Assembly: GCF_003994415.1 (NCBI RefSeq)
Contig: NZ_CP034689.1
Coordinates: forward strand, 6,623,824-6,687,823
Direction of reading: 5' to 3'
Source of the DNA: Achromobacter spanius
GTDB taxonomy: Bacteria > Pseudomonadota > Gammaproteobacteria > Burkholderiales > Burkholderiaceae_B
Length of the DNA: 64,000 nucleotides
The notes beneath the pieces are model-generated. The model did no database searches and was not told where the DNA came from. It saw nothing but the letters and a program-made list of their open reading frames with translations. This document shows, in pieces, positions 49,587-58,849 of this stretch. The number at the start of each line of letters is the position of its first letter. The first letter of the stretch is position 1. Both the position numbers and the translations under genes were made by a program.

Positions 49587-50045
49587 CTACATTGAAGGCA
49601 AGCTCTTGCGCATGAATACGCGACGCAACCCAAGCTCTTCGGCGCGGTGCGTTTCAACATAGCCATAGCGAAGGTAAATTGCTATGTTCTCCGTCATTTT
49701 TTCCTGCGTATAAAGACGGATATTTGCTAGTCCCGCTTCGCGCGCGCAGGTTTCCGCGTAGTGCATGAGGACGCGGCCAACCCCTTTTCCTTGCGCTGCC
49801 GGAGACACCGCAATGTTGTCCAACAGCAGGCAATCGGGTTCGGGAATCAAGACCAGCACCGCCTGGATGACGTCGGCCTCTTCCAGCACGTGGACGACCC
49901 CTTCGGCGACACGCTTCGCGTAGTCGTCACGCATCGGACCCGGGACGGTTCCGATGCGCGCGATGTACGGGGTGTAGGCGTCGGCAACGATTCGTTCAAT
50001 GACGGGGATGTCGTTTGGGGTGGCAAGCCGGATCGCGAAGGGCAT
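49587..50045 (-). CDS. GNAT-family N-acetyltransferase
   Basis: A 152-residue single-domain acetyltransferase. The acetyl-CoA-binding motif VSPAAQGKGVGRVLMHYAE and the LYTQEKMTENIAIYLRYGYVET signature are clear. The start is taken at 50045 (MPFAIRLATPND); a TTG five codons upstream is less likely. It lies between mnmE and the convergent chloride channel and is probably co-transcribed with mnmE. Substrate unknown. Confidence 0.9.
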   Translation of the reverse strand: MPFAIRLATPNDIPVIERIVADAYTPYIARIGTVPGPMRDDYAKRVAEGVVHVLEEADVIQAVLVLIPEPDCLLLDNIAVSPAAQGKGVGRVLMHYAETCAREAGLANIRLYTQEKMTENIAIYLRYGYVETHRAEELGLRRVFMRKSLPSM

Positions 50046-50085
50046 GGGGGTACTCGCCAATAACGTTTAGCCGTAGAAAGGAAAA

Positions 50086-51438
50086 CTACTTCCCAATACA
50101 GAAACTGGAAAAAATCTCGCCCAGAAGATCGTCGCTAGTGAACTTGCCGGTGATGCTCGACAGGCTGTCATGCGCCAGGCGCAGTTCTTCTGCAAACAGA
50201 TCCAGCACCCGGTCGTCCTGACCCGCGTGTTCACCCGCCAATTCCAGATGCTCGGCCGCTTGCTGCAGGGCGTGCAAATGGCGTTCACGCGCCAGCCAGG
50301 GGGATTCGGCGCCGGGGTTCCAGCCTGCGATGTTCAGGAGTTCGGCGCGCAGCGCATCCAGGCCCGCGCCGCGCTTGGCGGAAATGCCCAATTCGCCAGC
50401 GCCCGCCACGAAGCCTGTGGATAACAGATCCACTTTGTTGAAAACTTTCAGCACCGGTGTACGCGGCGGCAGACGCGCGGTGATCTGTGCGTCCAGCTCG
50501 TCGCCGGGTTGGGTGGCGTCTTGCAGATGCAAAATAACATCAGCGCGCTCGATTTCCTGCCAGGTGCGGGCGATGCCGATGCTCTCGACCGTGTCGTCGG
50601 TTTCACGCAGGCCCGCCGTGTCGACAATGTGCAAGGGTACGCCGTCTATATGGATTTCCTGCACCACTTTGTCGCGCGTCGTGCCCGCAATCGGGGTGAC
50701 GATGGCGATGTCGTCGCCCGCCAGCGCGTTCAGCAAGCTGGATTTGCCCACGTTCGGTTGGCCAGCCAGCACCACGTGCAAACCCTCACGCAAGATGACC
50801 CCCTGGCGGGCTTGCGCGATCAGCCTGGAGAGGTCCGCGGTCAGTGCATCCAGCGTCGGGCGAGCCTGGTACTTTTCAAGAAAATCGATTTCCTCTTCCG
50901 GAAAATCCAGCGTTGCCTCGACCAGCATGCGCAGGTGGATGATGCGGTCGGACAGCTCGTTCACGCGCGCCGAGAATTCGCCCGATAGCGAAGCCATGGC
51001 GCCGCGCGCAGCGGCTACGGACGACGCATCGATCAGGTCCGCAACGGCCTCGGCTTGCGCCAGATCCATGCGGTCGTTGAGAAAGGCGCGGCGGGTGAAT
51101 TCGCCCGGTTCGGCCAGGCGCACACCAAGGTCGCGGCCGGCGGCCAGGCAGCTTTCCAGAACACGGCGCAACACGGCTGGGCCGCCGTGGCCTTGCAGTT
51201 CCAGCACGTCTTCACCGGTATAGGAATGCGGGGCGCGAAAGTAGATTGCGATGCCTTCATCCAGCAGTTCGCCGTCCACGGATTTGAATGGCAGATAGTG
51301 CGCGTGGCGCGGCGTGAGTTCGCGCTGGAACAGGCGGCGCACCAACTCGGACAGGTCCGCACCAGAAACGCGCACGACGCCGATGCCGCCTCTTCCGGGG
51401 GCGGTGGCAATGGCGGCAATGGGGGCGTAAGCGGACAT
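50086..51438 (-). CDS. mnmE: tRNA modification GTPase MnmE
   Basis: A 450-residue dimeric GTPase (older name TrmE) that partners MnmG in wobble-uridine modification. An N-terminal tetrahydrofolate-binding domain (begins PIAAIATAPGRGGIGVVR) is followed by an inserted G domain with GQPNVGKSSLLN, DTAGLRETDD and NKVD, and the invariant C-terminal Cys in FCIGK. The start at 51438 (MSAYAPIAAIA) is preferred over MFSLPSP at 51465. It normally lies close to yidC, but here the ABC transporter, M20 and catalase genes have been inserted between mnmE and yidC. Confidence 0.97.
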   Translation of the reverse strand: MSAYAPIAAIATAPGRGGIGVVRVSGADLSELVRRLFQRELTPRHAHYLPFKSVDGELLDEGIAIYFRAPHSYTGEDVLELQGHGGPAVLRRVLESCLAAGRDLGVRLAEPGEFTRRAFLNDRMDLAQAEAVADLIDASSVAAARGAMASLSGEFSARVNELSDRIIHLRMLVEATLDFPEEEIDFLEKYQARPTLDALTADLSRLIAQARQGVILREGLHVVLAGQPNVGKSSLLNALAGDDIAIVTPIAGTTRDKVVQEIHIDGVPLHIVDTAGLRETDDTVESIGIARTWQEIERADVILHLQDATQPGDELDAQITARLPPRTPVLKVFNKVDLLSTGFVAGAGELGISAKRGAGLDALRAELLNIAGWNPGAESPWLARERHLHALQQAAEHLELAGEHAGQDDRVLDLFAEELRLAHDSLSSITGKFTSDDLLGEIFSSFCIGK

Positions 51439-51553
51439 ATCTGAAGGGGACGGAAGCGAGAACAATAGGGGAATATAACTGTTGCGCAGCCCCTTGTTTG
51501 CTGGTTAATGTGGCCCCGAGGTTCAAAACCCGAATCAACTCAGGGAGATCACG

Positions 51554-53140
51554 ATGGCATCTCGGTTTTCGCGTGTCTTGGCCTGCGGCTCCGCCGCGGT
51601 GATGCTGGCCTTTGGCACATTCAGTTCCGCAATGGCTCGCGATCTGGTGATCGCCCTGAAGACCGAGCCCTCGTCGATGGATCCGCAATATCACGCGCTG
51701 ACGCCGAACACGCAGATCTCCCAAACCATTTTCGATACGCTGGTGGCTACCGACGCCCAGTTGAAGCCGAAGGCCGCACTGGCGGAATCCTGGACGGTGG
51801 ACGGCAAGGTCTGGACCTTCAAGCTACGCCCCAACGTGAAGTTCTCGGATGGCACGCCGTTCACCGCCGAAGACGTGGTGTTCACGTATGACCGCGTGCC
51901 CAAGGTACCCAACAGCCCGTCTCCCTTCACGCTGTACCTGGGTTCGGTCGAGAAGACTGAAGCGGTCGACCCGATGACCGTGCGCATCACCACCAAGCAG
52001 GCCGCCCCGAATCTGCTCGTGAACCTGGCGCAATTGCCCATCTTGTCGAAAAAGGCCGCATCCGGTCCGGCGCCGGAAGGCAAGACGACAACCGAATTGA
52101 ACAGCGGCGATGGCTTGATTGGCACGGGTCCGTACAAGTTCGTGTCGTGGAAGCGCGGCGCCGAGTTCGTGTTGGCGCGCAATGAAAACTACTGGGGCAA
52201 AAAGCCTGAGTGGGACCGTGTGGTGTACCGCCCGATCAGCAACGCCGCCGCACGCGTGGCCGCATTGCTGGCCGGTGATGTCGACATGATCGAAGATCCC
52301 CCCACCGACGACCTGCCCAAGCTGAAGAGCGACAAAAAGCTCTTCGTGGAAGAAACGCCGTCCGTGCGTGTTGTGTATGTAGCGCTGGATCAGTACGCCG
52401 AGCCGTCGCCCGGCATCAAGGGCACCGACAAGAACCCGATGAAGGACAAGCGCGTGCGCGAAGCCTTGTCGCTCGCCATCAATCGCCAAGCGCTGGTTGA
52501 GCGGGTGATGGGCGGCGTGGCCCTGCCCGCCGGCAACATGCTGCCCTACCCCATGTTCGGCTCCAGCAAGGAACATTCCAAAGCGCCCAAGGCCGATGTG
52601 GAAAAGGCGAAGGCCTTGCTGAAGGAAGCTGGCTATCCCGACGGTTTCTCGATCACGCTGGGTTCGCCGTCGGGCCGCTACGTGAATGATTCAAAGGTGG
52701 CGCAAGCGATCGCATCGATGTGGACGCGCATCGGCGTGAAGACCAGTGTGGACGCGATGGCGCCCCCGGTGTTCTTCAAGAACCGTGACAGCTATGCGTT
52801 CTCGGCGTATCTGGCGGGCTGGTCGGTGACCAGCGGCGAAATGTCCAACGCGTTGACTTCACTGCTGGTGACGCGCAATCCGGAAGCCGGCCTGGGCACC
52901 ACCAATCGCAGCCGCTATTCCAACCCGAAGATGGACGAACTGGTGAAGGAAGCATCGTCCACCATGGACGAGGCCAAGCGCGCCGAGTTGCTGTCCAAGG
53001 CCAGCAACATGGCAATGGACGACTACGCCATGCTGCCGATTCACTTCGAATTGTCGGTCTGGGCGATGAAGAACGACATCCGCTACCAGGGCCGCCCTGA
53101 CCAGGTCACGCTTGCGCAGTTTGCAACCTTGAAGAAGTAA
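51554..53140 (+). CDS. ABC transporter solute-binding protein, dipeptide/oligopeptide (SBP_bac_5) family
   Basis: A 528-residue periplasmic protein. The signal peptide is cleaved near SSAMA-RD (about residue 28), followed by DLVIALKTEPSSMDPQYHA, typical of family 5. KPALAESWTVDGKVWTFKLRPNVKFSDGTPFTAEDVVF is the family signature region. A GGGAG-type ribosome-binding site precedes the start. It heads a complete five-gene operon (binding protein, two permeases, two ATPases) with an M20 amidohydrolase downstream. The ligand is a peptide or similar amide, by inference. Confidence 0.94.
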   Translation: MASRFSRVLACGSAAVMLAFGTFSSAMARDLVIALKTEPSSMDPQYHALTPNTQISQTIFDTLVATDAQLKPKAALAESWTVDGKVWTFKLRPNVKFSDGTPFTAEDVVFTYDRVPKVPNSPSPFTLYLGSVEKTEAVDPMTVRITTKQAAPNLLVNLAQLPILSKKAASGPAPEGKTTTELNSGDGLIGTGPYKFVSWKRGAEFVLARNENYWGKKPEWDRVVYRPISNAAARVAALLAGDVDMIEDPPTDDLPKLKSDKKLFVEETPSVRVVYVALDQYAEPSPGIKGTDKNPMKDKRVREALSLAINRQALVERVMGGVALPAGNMLPYPMFGSSKEHSKAPKADVEKAKALLKEAGYPDGFSITLGSPSGRYVNDSKVAQAIASMWTRIGVKTSVDAMAPPVFFKNRDSYAFSAYLAGWSVTSGEMSNALTSLLVTRNPEAGLGTTNRSRYSNPKMDELVKEASSTMDEAKRAELLSKASNMAMDDYAMLPIHFELSVWAMKNDIRYQGRPDQVTLAQFATLKK

Positions 53141-53162
53141 CGCGCAACGCGGGCGGTTTCCA

Positions 53163-54137
53163 GTGCTGGCAACAATCGTAAGAAGGCTGCTGCAAACCAT
53201 CGTCGTCATGCTTGTCATGTCGGCGTTGGTTTTTGCAGGCATATACATGGTGGGCGATCCGGTTTCGATGCTGGCCAGCCCGGAAGCCACCGAGGCGCAG
53301 CGTGCCGCCATCAGCGCGTCGTTGGGTTTGGACCTGCCGCTGTGGCGGCAGTACCTGATCTTCATGAGCCAGGCAGTGCAAGGCGATTTCGGCAACAGCT
53401 TCCTGACGGGCGAGCCGGCCATGCACCTGATCCTGGAGCGCATGCCGGCCACCGTCGAACTGGCCTGTGTGGCCATGCTGATGTCGGTACTGATCGGCGT
53501 GCCGCTGGGCATCCTGGCGGGCTTGAAGCCGCAGGCGCCGGGTTCACGCGCCATCATGACCGGCTCCGTGCTGGGTTTCTCATTACCCAACTTCTGGGTC
53601 GGCCTGATGCTGATCATGGTGTTCGCCGTGATGCTGGGCTGGGTGCCGGCGGGGGGGCGCGGCAAGACGGTCAGCATTGGTTCGCTTGAGCTGAGCGTGC
53701 TGACGCTTAGCGGCTGGATGAGCCTGGCCTTGCCCGCCGCCACGATCGCCATCGCCAAGTGCGCGATGATCATTCGCGTGACGCGCGCGGCCACGCGCGA
53801 AGCACTGCCCATGGACTACATCAAGTTCGCGCGCGCCAAGGGCTTGTCGGAAAAGCGGGTGCTGGGCGTGCATCTGTTGAAGAACATCCTGATTCCGGTC
53901 GTGACGGTGGCGGGTCTTGAATTCGGCCAGGTGATGGCGTTCGCCGTCGTCACCGAAACTGTGTTTTCGTGGCCGGGCATGGGCAAGCTGCTGATCGATT
54001 CCATCATCAATCTGGATCGTCCGGTGGTGGTGGCCTATCTGCTTTTGATCGTGTTCTTCCTGGTCATGTTGAATCTGGTGGTGGACATCATCTACACGGT
54101 GCTGGACCCCCGCGTACGTCTGGATAGCCGCCGATGA
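53163..54137 (+). CDS. ABC transporter permease, DppB family
   Basis: A 324-residue inner-membrane permease. The start is GTG. A first helix at about 8-30 (TIVVMLVMSALVFAGIYMVGD) and five more helices follow. The EAA motif for ATPase contact is seen as DYIKFARAKGLSEKRVLGVHLLKN, and the conserved ETVFSWPGMGKLL lies near the end. Its stop overlaps the start of the second permease by four bases. Confidence 0.94.
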   Translation: MLATIVRRLLQTIVVMLVMSALVFAGIYMVGDPVSMLASPEATEAQRAAISASLGLDLPLWRQYLIFMSQAVQGDFGNSFLTGEPAMHLILERMPATVELACVAMLMSVLIGVPLGILAGLKPQAPGSRAIMTGSVLGFSLPNFWVGLMLIMVFAVMLGWVPAGGRGKTVSIGSLELSVLTLSGWMSLALPAATIAIAKCAMIIRVTRAATREALPMDYIKFARAKGLSEKRVLGVHLLKNILIPVVTVAGLEFGQVMAFAVVTETVFSWPGMGKLLIDSIINLDRPVVVAYLLLIVFFLVMLNLVVDIIYTVLDPRVRLDSRR

Positions 54138-55063
54138 ACACCAACGTCAATGTCCCCGCCTCCGCCGCGCCGGCCGCCGCGCGCAAGGAAGAAACGCCTT
54201 GGCGCCGCTTCGTGAAGGATTTCTTCGCCAGCAAGCTGGCCACCCTGGGCCTGGTGATGCTGGTGGTGATTGTGGGCGCCGCCGTGTTGGCGCCGTGGAT
54301 CGCGCCGCAAAATCCTTACGACCTGGCGGTGCTGGACATCATGGATTCCAAGCTGAAGCCAGGCAGCGAAAGCAGCGATGGCTCCATGCACCACTGGCTG
54401 GGTACCGACGGGCAGGCGCGCGACCTGTTGTCGGCCATTCTCTATGGCATGCGCACCAGTTTGATGGTGGCTACCGTGTCGGTGCTGGCGGCCTTTGGCA
54501 TCGGCGCCACCGTTGGCCTGATCGCGGCTTATTTTGGCGGCCGGATCGACGCGCTGCTGATGCGGATTGTGGATATCCAGTTGTCGTTTCCCGCCATCCT
54601 CGTTGCGCTTATGCTCTTGGCGATTTTGGGCAAGGGTGTGGATAAGGTGATCATCGCGCTGATTGTCGTGCAGTGGGCGTATTTCGCGCGGGCCGCGCGC
54701 GGCGCCGCGCTGGTGGAGCGTGGCAAGGAATATGTGGAGGCCGCGCGCTGTATGTCCTTGTCCTGGGGGCGTGTGCTGTTTCGTCATGTGCTGCCCAACT
54801 GTATGCCGCCGCTTATCGTGATCGCCACCATTGACCTGGCGCACGCCATCGCCTTGGAAGCCACGCTGTCGTTCCTGGGCGTGGGGGTACCGGTGACCGA
54901 GCCGTCGTTAGGCATGCTGATCTACAACGGCTTTGAATACCTGTTGTCGGGCCAGTACTGGATATCGTTCTTTCCCGGCATTGCGCTGGCGCTGGCCATC
55001 ATCGCCATCAACCTGGTGGGCGACCACCTGCGCGATGTGCTCAACCCGCGTCACGCGAATTAG
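54134..55063 (+). CDS. ABC transporter permease, DppC family
   Basis: A 309-residue permease with an N-terminal cytoplasmic tail and six helices. HHWLGTDGQARDLLSAILYGMRTSL is the family signature, and the EAA loop reads EYVEAARCMSLSWGRVLFRHVLPN. It forms a heterodimer with the DppB-type subunit just upstream (four-base overlap) and precedes the two ATPase genes by 11 bases. One perfect DnaA box (54637-54645) lies inside the coding sequence. Confidence 0.94.
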   Translation: MNTNVNVPASAAPAAARKEETPWRRFVKDFFASKLATLGLVMLVVIVGAAVLAPWIAPQNPYDLAVLDIMDSKLKPGSESSDGSMHHWLGTDGQARDLLSAILYGMRTSLMVATVSVLAAFGIGATVGLIAAYFGGRIDALLMRIVDIQLSFPAILVALMLLAILGKGVDKVIIALIVVQWAYFARAARGAALVERGKEYVEAARCMSLSWGRVLFRHVLPNCMPPLIVIATIDLAHAIALEATLSFLGVGVPVTEPSLGMLIYNGFEYLLSGQYWISFFPGIALALAIIAINLVGDHLRDVLNPRHAN

Positions 55064-55074
55064 GGGCGGACGCG

Positions 55075-56085
55075 ATGCAGACAAACGCTGTGGAAACGCC
55101 CTTGGCCGCACCCCCGACGGTTCTTGAAGTGCAAGGATTGAAGACGCACTTCTTCACGCGCAATGGCGTGGTGAAGGCGGTGGATGGTGTGGACCTGACC
55201 TTGGCCGAAGGCGAAATCCTGGGCCTGGTGGGCGAATCAGGATCAGGCAAGAGCATCACCGGTTTTTCGCTGATGGGTTTGCTGGACGAGCCGGGCCGCA
55301 TCGTTGAAGGGCACCTGCGGCTGAACGGTGAAGACCTGCGCGGGGCAACGCCGAACCGCTGGCGCCAATTGCGGGGCCAGGAGATCGCGATGATCTTCCA
55401 GGACCCGATGATGACGCTGAACCCCGTGCTGCGCGTGGATACGCAAATGATCGAGGCGGTGCAAGCGCACCACAAGGTGTCGCGCGAACAAGCGCGGCAA
55501 CGCGCCTTGCAGACGCTGACGATGGTGGGCATTCCGTCGCCACAGGAGCGCCTGCGCGCATATCCACACCAACTGTCTGGCGGCATGCGCCAGCGCGTGG
55601 CCATTGCCATCGCACTCTTGAATTCACCGCGCCTGATCATCGCCGACGAGCCCACCACCGCGCTGGATGTCACGATTCAAGGGCAGATTCTTTTTGAAGT
55701 GCAGAAGCTGTGCCGCGAAACCGGTACTGGCTTGATATGGATCACGCACGATCTGGCGGTGGTGGCTGGCCTGGCCGACCGCGTGTCGGTGATGTATGCG
55801 GGCCGCGTAGTTGAAACGGGCAGCACGTATGACGTCATCACGCATCCCATGCATCCGTACACGCATGGGCTGATTGCATCGATCCCCACACCGGAATCGC
55901 GCGGCAGGCCGTTGGTGCCGATTCCCGGCATGACACCGTCGCTGTTGAATCTGCCGCAAGGCTGTGCGTTTCGCGGGCGCTGTCCCCGCGCCACCGACGC
56001 CTGTCTGATCGAACCGCAGCCTGTGGAAGTTCGCCCGGCGCAATGGGTGCGCTGCTGGCACGCCGGAGACCCAGACCCCAAATGA
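55075..56085 (+). CDS. ABC transporter ATP-binding protein, DppD family
   Basis: A 336-residue ATPase with Walker A GESGSGKS, signature LSGGMRQRVAIA and Walker B LIIADEPTTALD. The C-terminal oligopeptide-transporter extension with cysteines (CAFRGRCPRATDACL) is characteristic of DppD/OppD and may hold an iron-sulfur cluster. The stop overlaps the next ATPase start by four bases (ATGA). Confidence 0.95.
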   Translation: MQTNAVETPLAAPPTVLEVQGLKTHFFTRNGVVKAVDGVDLTLAEGEILGLVGESGSGKSITGFSLMGLLDEPGRIVEGHLRLNGEDLRGATPNRWRQLRGQEIAMIFQDPMMTLNPVLRVDTQMIEAVQAHHKVSREQARQRALQTLTMVGIPSPQERLRAYPHQLSGGMRQRVAIAIALLNSPRLIIADEPTTALDVTIQGQILFEVQKLCRETGTGLIWITHDLAVVAGLADRVSVMYAGRVVETGSTYDVITHPMHPYTHGLIASIPTPESRGRPLVPIPGMTPSLLNLPQGCAFRGRCPRATDACLIEPQPVEVRPAQWVRCWHAGDPDPK

Positions 56086-57101
56086 GCGCAGCAGAACGCG
56101 ACGCCGCCGCCCCCATCTTGTCCCTGCGCGACGTGGAACTGCGCTTCGTGCAGCCCGTGGACCTGGCCGGGCGCATTGCCAATTTGCTGGGGGCGGGCTT
56201 GAAGACACAGGTGGTGCACGCCGTGGCCGGCGTGGACCTGGATGTGCAGCCTGGCGAAGTCATTGGCATCGTGGGTGAATCAGGCTGTGGAAAATCCACG
56301 CTGGGCCGCGTCGTATCCGGCATTCTGCCGCCCTCGTCGGGCGATGTGCACTACCAGGGCAAGGCCGTGCGGACGATGGCGGGGCCGGAGCGGCGCGCCT
56401 ACGAGCTAGGCGTGCAGATGATTTTCCAAGACCCCTACGCCTCGCTCAACCCGCGCATGCGGGTGCGCGAAATCATCGGCGAGGCACCCGTGGCGCACGG
56501 CCTGATCCGCGCCCGCGACAAGGCGGAATACGTGGCCGGGCTGATGCGCCAAGTGGGCCTGGACCCGTCTTTCACGCAGCGCTACCCGCATCAGTTTTCA
56601 GGCGGGCAGCGGCAGCGCATCGGCATCGCGCGGGCGTTGGCGCTCAAGCCCTCCGTGATCGTCTGCGATGAAGCCGTGGCCGCTTTGGATGTGTCGATTC
56701 AGGCGCAGGTGCTGAACCTGTTTGAACAATTGCGCGATGACCTGGACCTGACGTATCTGTTCATCAGCCACAACCTGAGCGTGGTCAGCCATATCTCGGA
56801 CCGCGTGGCGATCATGTATCTGGGGCGCGTGGTGGAGCTTGCGCCGACCGACACGGTTTTTCAGCGCGCCAACCATCCGTACACACAAGCACTGTTGAAA
56901 GAGCTGCCGACCTTGACGCCCGGTCGGCGCACGTATCAGCCGATCAAGGGCGAACTGCCGTCTCCGCTGGACCCGCCCAGTGGCTGCGCATTCCACCCAC
57001 GTTGTCCCCACGCCATGGCGCGCTGCAAGGAGGAACGGCCCTTGCTGCGGGAAATCGCGCCAGGCCAGCTCAGCGCCTGCCACCTGAACGACACACCCTG
57101 A
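56082..57101 (+). CDS. ABC transporter ATP-binding protein, DppF family
   Basis: A 339-residue ATPase with Walker A GESGCGKST, signature FSGGQRQRIGIARAL and Walker B VIVCDEAVAALDVS. The usual Pro after DE is Ala here (DEAV instead of DEPV), a small deviation. It has the cysteine-bearing C-terminal extension CAFHPRCPHAMARC. The start at 56082 gives the ATGA overlap and is preferred over an upstream in-frame ATG at 56043. Its stop codon lies at the start of a tandem-repeat tract. Confidence 0.94.
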   Translation: MSAAERDAAAPILSLRDVELRFVQPVDLAGRIANLLGAGLKTQVVHAVAGVDLDVQPGEVIGIVGESGCGKSTLGRVVSGILPPSSGDVHYQGKAVRTMAGPERRAYELGVQMIFQDPYASLNPRMRVREIIGEAPVAHGLIRARDKAEYVAGLMRQVGLDPSFTQRYPHQFSGGQRQRIGIARALALKPSVIVCDEAVAALDVSIQAQVLNLFEQLRDDLDLTYLFISHNLSVVSHISDRVAIMYLGRVVELAPTDTVFQRANHPYTQALLKELPTLTPGRRTYQPIKGELPSPLDPPSGCAFHPRCPHAMARCKEERPLLREIAPGQLSACHLNDTP

Positions 57102-57200
57102 CTGGACGTTGGATGGGTAAAGAACGACATGCCCTTGACTGGACGTTGGATGGGTAAAGAATGACACGCCCTGACTAGACGTAGGATGGGTGAAGCGCGA
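57099..57200 (+). repeat. three direct repeats of about 36 bases after the ABC operon
   Basis: The unit GACGTTGGATGGGTAAAGAA occurs at 57105 and 57142, and a variant GACGTAGGATGGGTGAAGCG at 57178, spaced 37 and 36 bases. The stop codon of the DppF-type gene lies in the first unit. The third unit is also the left end of the MITE-like element. Confidence 0.85.
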
Positions 57201-57410
57201 GAATCCCTGGACAAGAAAGCTGACACCAAGCGCGCGCAACCCATCAAGCAGAGCCGGAAACATGGCAGGAATAAAGAAGAACCTGACCGCTACTAAAGAA
57301 GCTTGTTTTGCGCATGCGCTTGTGAAAATTGAACCGTCGCTTGATGGGTTACGCGCGTTTGGCACTCGCTTTTTTCTGACGTGCTGATCGCGCTTCACCC
57401 ATCCTACGTC
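57178..57410. mobile_element. MITE-like element with 23-bp terminal inverted repeats
   Basis: A 233-base non-coding element with perfect 23-bp inverted ends (57178-57200 and 57388-57410), and inner arms that also pair (AACCCATCAAGC near 57237 with GCTTGATGGGTT near 57341). No transposase is encoded. The GTAGGATGGGTGAAGCGC/AACCCATC theme is common as an intergenic repeat in Proteobacteria. It makes up most of the 343-base gap between the DppF-type and M20 genes, where no gene is seen. Confidence 0.7.
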
Positions 57411-57444
57411 GCCTTGTGAATTCACCTAATTTGACTCTGACCCC

Positions 57445-58644
57445 ATGAAAACCATTGCCGAAATCGAACGCGCGCACCCGGAACTGACCGCCTTGCGCCG
57501 CGATATCCACGCGCACCCGGAACTGGCCTTCCAGGAAACGCGCACGTCCAACCTGGTGGCGCAACGCTTGCGCGAGTGGGGCCTGGAAGTGCATACGGGC
57601 CTCGGGAAAACCGGCGTGGTGGGGGTATTGCGCGCCGGCAGCGGCAAGAAGATGATCGGCCTGCGCGCTGACATGGATGCGCTGCCCATGCCCGAGCACA
57701 ACCGTTTTGCACACAAGTCCACCATCAGCGGCCGCATGCACGGCTGTGGCCATGACGGCCATACCGCCATGCTGCTGGGCGCCGCGCAATACCTATCCAC
57801 GCATCGCAATTTCGACGGTACGGTGGTGTTCATCTTCCAGCCGGCCGAAGAAGGCGGCAACGCCGGCGCGCGCGCCATGATGCAGGACGGCCTGTTCGAC
57901 AAATTCCCCTGCGATGCGGTGTTCGGCATCCACAACATGCCCGGCATGCCGGTCAACCAGTTCGGCTTTCGCGCGGGCCCGACGATGGCTTCCAGCAACC
58001 GCTGGGACATCGTCATCAAGGGCGTGGGCGGGCACGCGGCGCAGCCTCATGCCTCGGTCGACCCCATCATTGTGGCCGCCGATATGGTGCACGCTTTGCA
58101 GACCGTGATTTCGCGCAGCAAGAATCCGCTGGACCAGGCCGTGCTGTCGATCACGCAGATCCATGCGGGTGATGCCTACAACGTGATTCCCGGCGAGGCC
58201 GTGCTGCGCGGCACGGTGCGCACGTATTCGGTGGAAACCCTGGACAAGATCGAAGCCGACATGCGCCGTATCGCCACCACCTTGCCGCAGGTGTATGGCG
58301 GCACGGGCGAACTCGATTTCGTGCGGGCTTATCCGCCGCTGGTGAACTGGGAAAAGGAAACGGCCTTTGCGGCGAAGGTGGCCGAAGAGGCGTTCGGCGC
58401 TGAAAGCGTGCTGCGCGACATGCCGCCCTTCATGGGCGCTGAAGATTTTTCCTTCTTCCTGGAAGCCATTCCGGGTGCATATCTGTTCCTGGGCAACGGT
58501 GATGGCGACCACCGCATGGAAAGCTATCACGGCATGGGTCCGTGCCAGTTGCATAACCCGAACTACGATTTCAATGATGCGCTGTTGCCGGTGGGCGCCA
58601 CGTACTGGGTGAAGCTTACCGAGGCCTTCTTGCCGGCCGCCTGA
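57445..58644 (+). CDS. M20 family amidohydrolase (hippurate hydrolase/N-acyl amino acid type)
   Basis: A 399-residue metallo-hydrolase. Metal-binding and catalytic segments are HGCGHDGHTAMLLG (near 100), the Glu pair in PAEEGGNAG (near 135), GIHNMPGMP, and a C-terminal GAEDFSFFLE. A dimerisation lid lies between. The family cleaves N-acyl or N-aroyl amino acids. Downstream of a complete peptide-type ABC importer, it probably cleaves the imported amide. The MITE-like element ends about 34 bases before its ATG, and no clear ribosome-binding site is seen there. Confidence 0.93.
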   Translation: MKTIAEIERAHPELTALRRDIHAHPELAFQETRTSNLVAQRLREWGLEVHTGLGKTGVVGVLRAGSGKKMIGLRADMDALPMPEHNRFAHKSTISGRMHGCGHDGHTAMLLGAAQYLSTHRNFDGTVVFIFQPAEEGGNAGARAMMQDGLFDKFPCDAVFGIHNMPGMPVNQFGFRAGPTMASSNRWDIVIKGVGGHAAQPHASVDPIIVAADMVHALQTVISRSKNPLDQAVLSITQIHAGDAYNVIPGEAVLRGTVRTYSVETLDKIEADMRRIATTLPQVYGGTGELDFVRAYPPLVNWEKETAFAAKVAEEAFGAESVLRDMPPFMGAEDFSFFLEAIPGAYLFLGNGDGDHRMESYHGMGPCQLHNPNYDFNDALLPVGATYWVKLTEAFLPAA

Positions 58645-58691
58645 ATGCCCGACAACTACCGATAGGCTATTTGCTTATTGGCGTTGTTGAT

Positions 58692-58724
58692 AAAGCCGCG
58701 GGGTGTACTCCCGCGGCTTTTTCT
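58692..58724 (+). terminator. terminator after the M20 amidohydrolase gene
   Basis: An 11-bp GC stem AAAGCCGCGGG/CCCGCGGCTTT (58692-58702 with 58710-58720) is followed by TTCTATA. It is a strong rho-independent terminator 48 bases past the stop. Confidence 0.85.
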
Positions 58725-58763
58725 ATATGACGTGAAGCTTTGATCAAACGCCCATAACTTCGT

Positions 58764-58791
58764 TTGAGATAGCAGGCGCGGTTCCCATAAT
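58764..58791 (+). promoter_or_regulatory. candidate sigma-70 promoter of the small transcription unit
   Basis: TTGAGA (58764-58769) and CATAAT (58786-58791), each five of six matches, are separated by 16 bases. It lies just after the M20 terminator and about 58 bases before the small gene's ATG. Confidence 0.6.
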
Positions 58792-58831
58792 GGGTCGTTC
58801 CACAGCAAGCGGAAATCCCGCGGATAAGCAC

Positions 58832-58840
58832 TTATCCACA
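58832..58840 (+). promoter_or_regulatory. DnaA box (perfect) at the small gene's ribosome-binding site
   Basis: TTATCCACA directly abuts the AAGGA ribosome-binding site of the 54-residue gene. It could let DnaA affect its expression. Confidence 0.5.
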
Positions 58841-58849
58841 AGGAACACC

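Noticed and set aside
57102..57440. The repeat tract as a CRISPR array
   Set aside because: There are only three imperfect direct units with no unique spacers of uniform length and no cas genes; the inverted ends fit a MITE-like element better.
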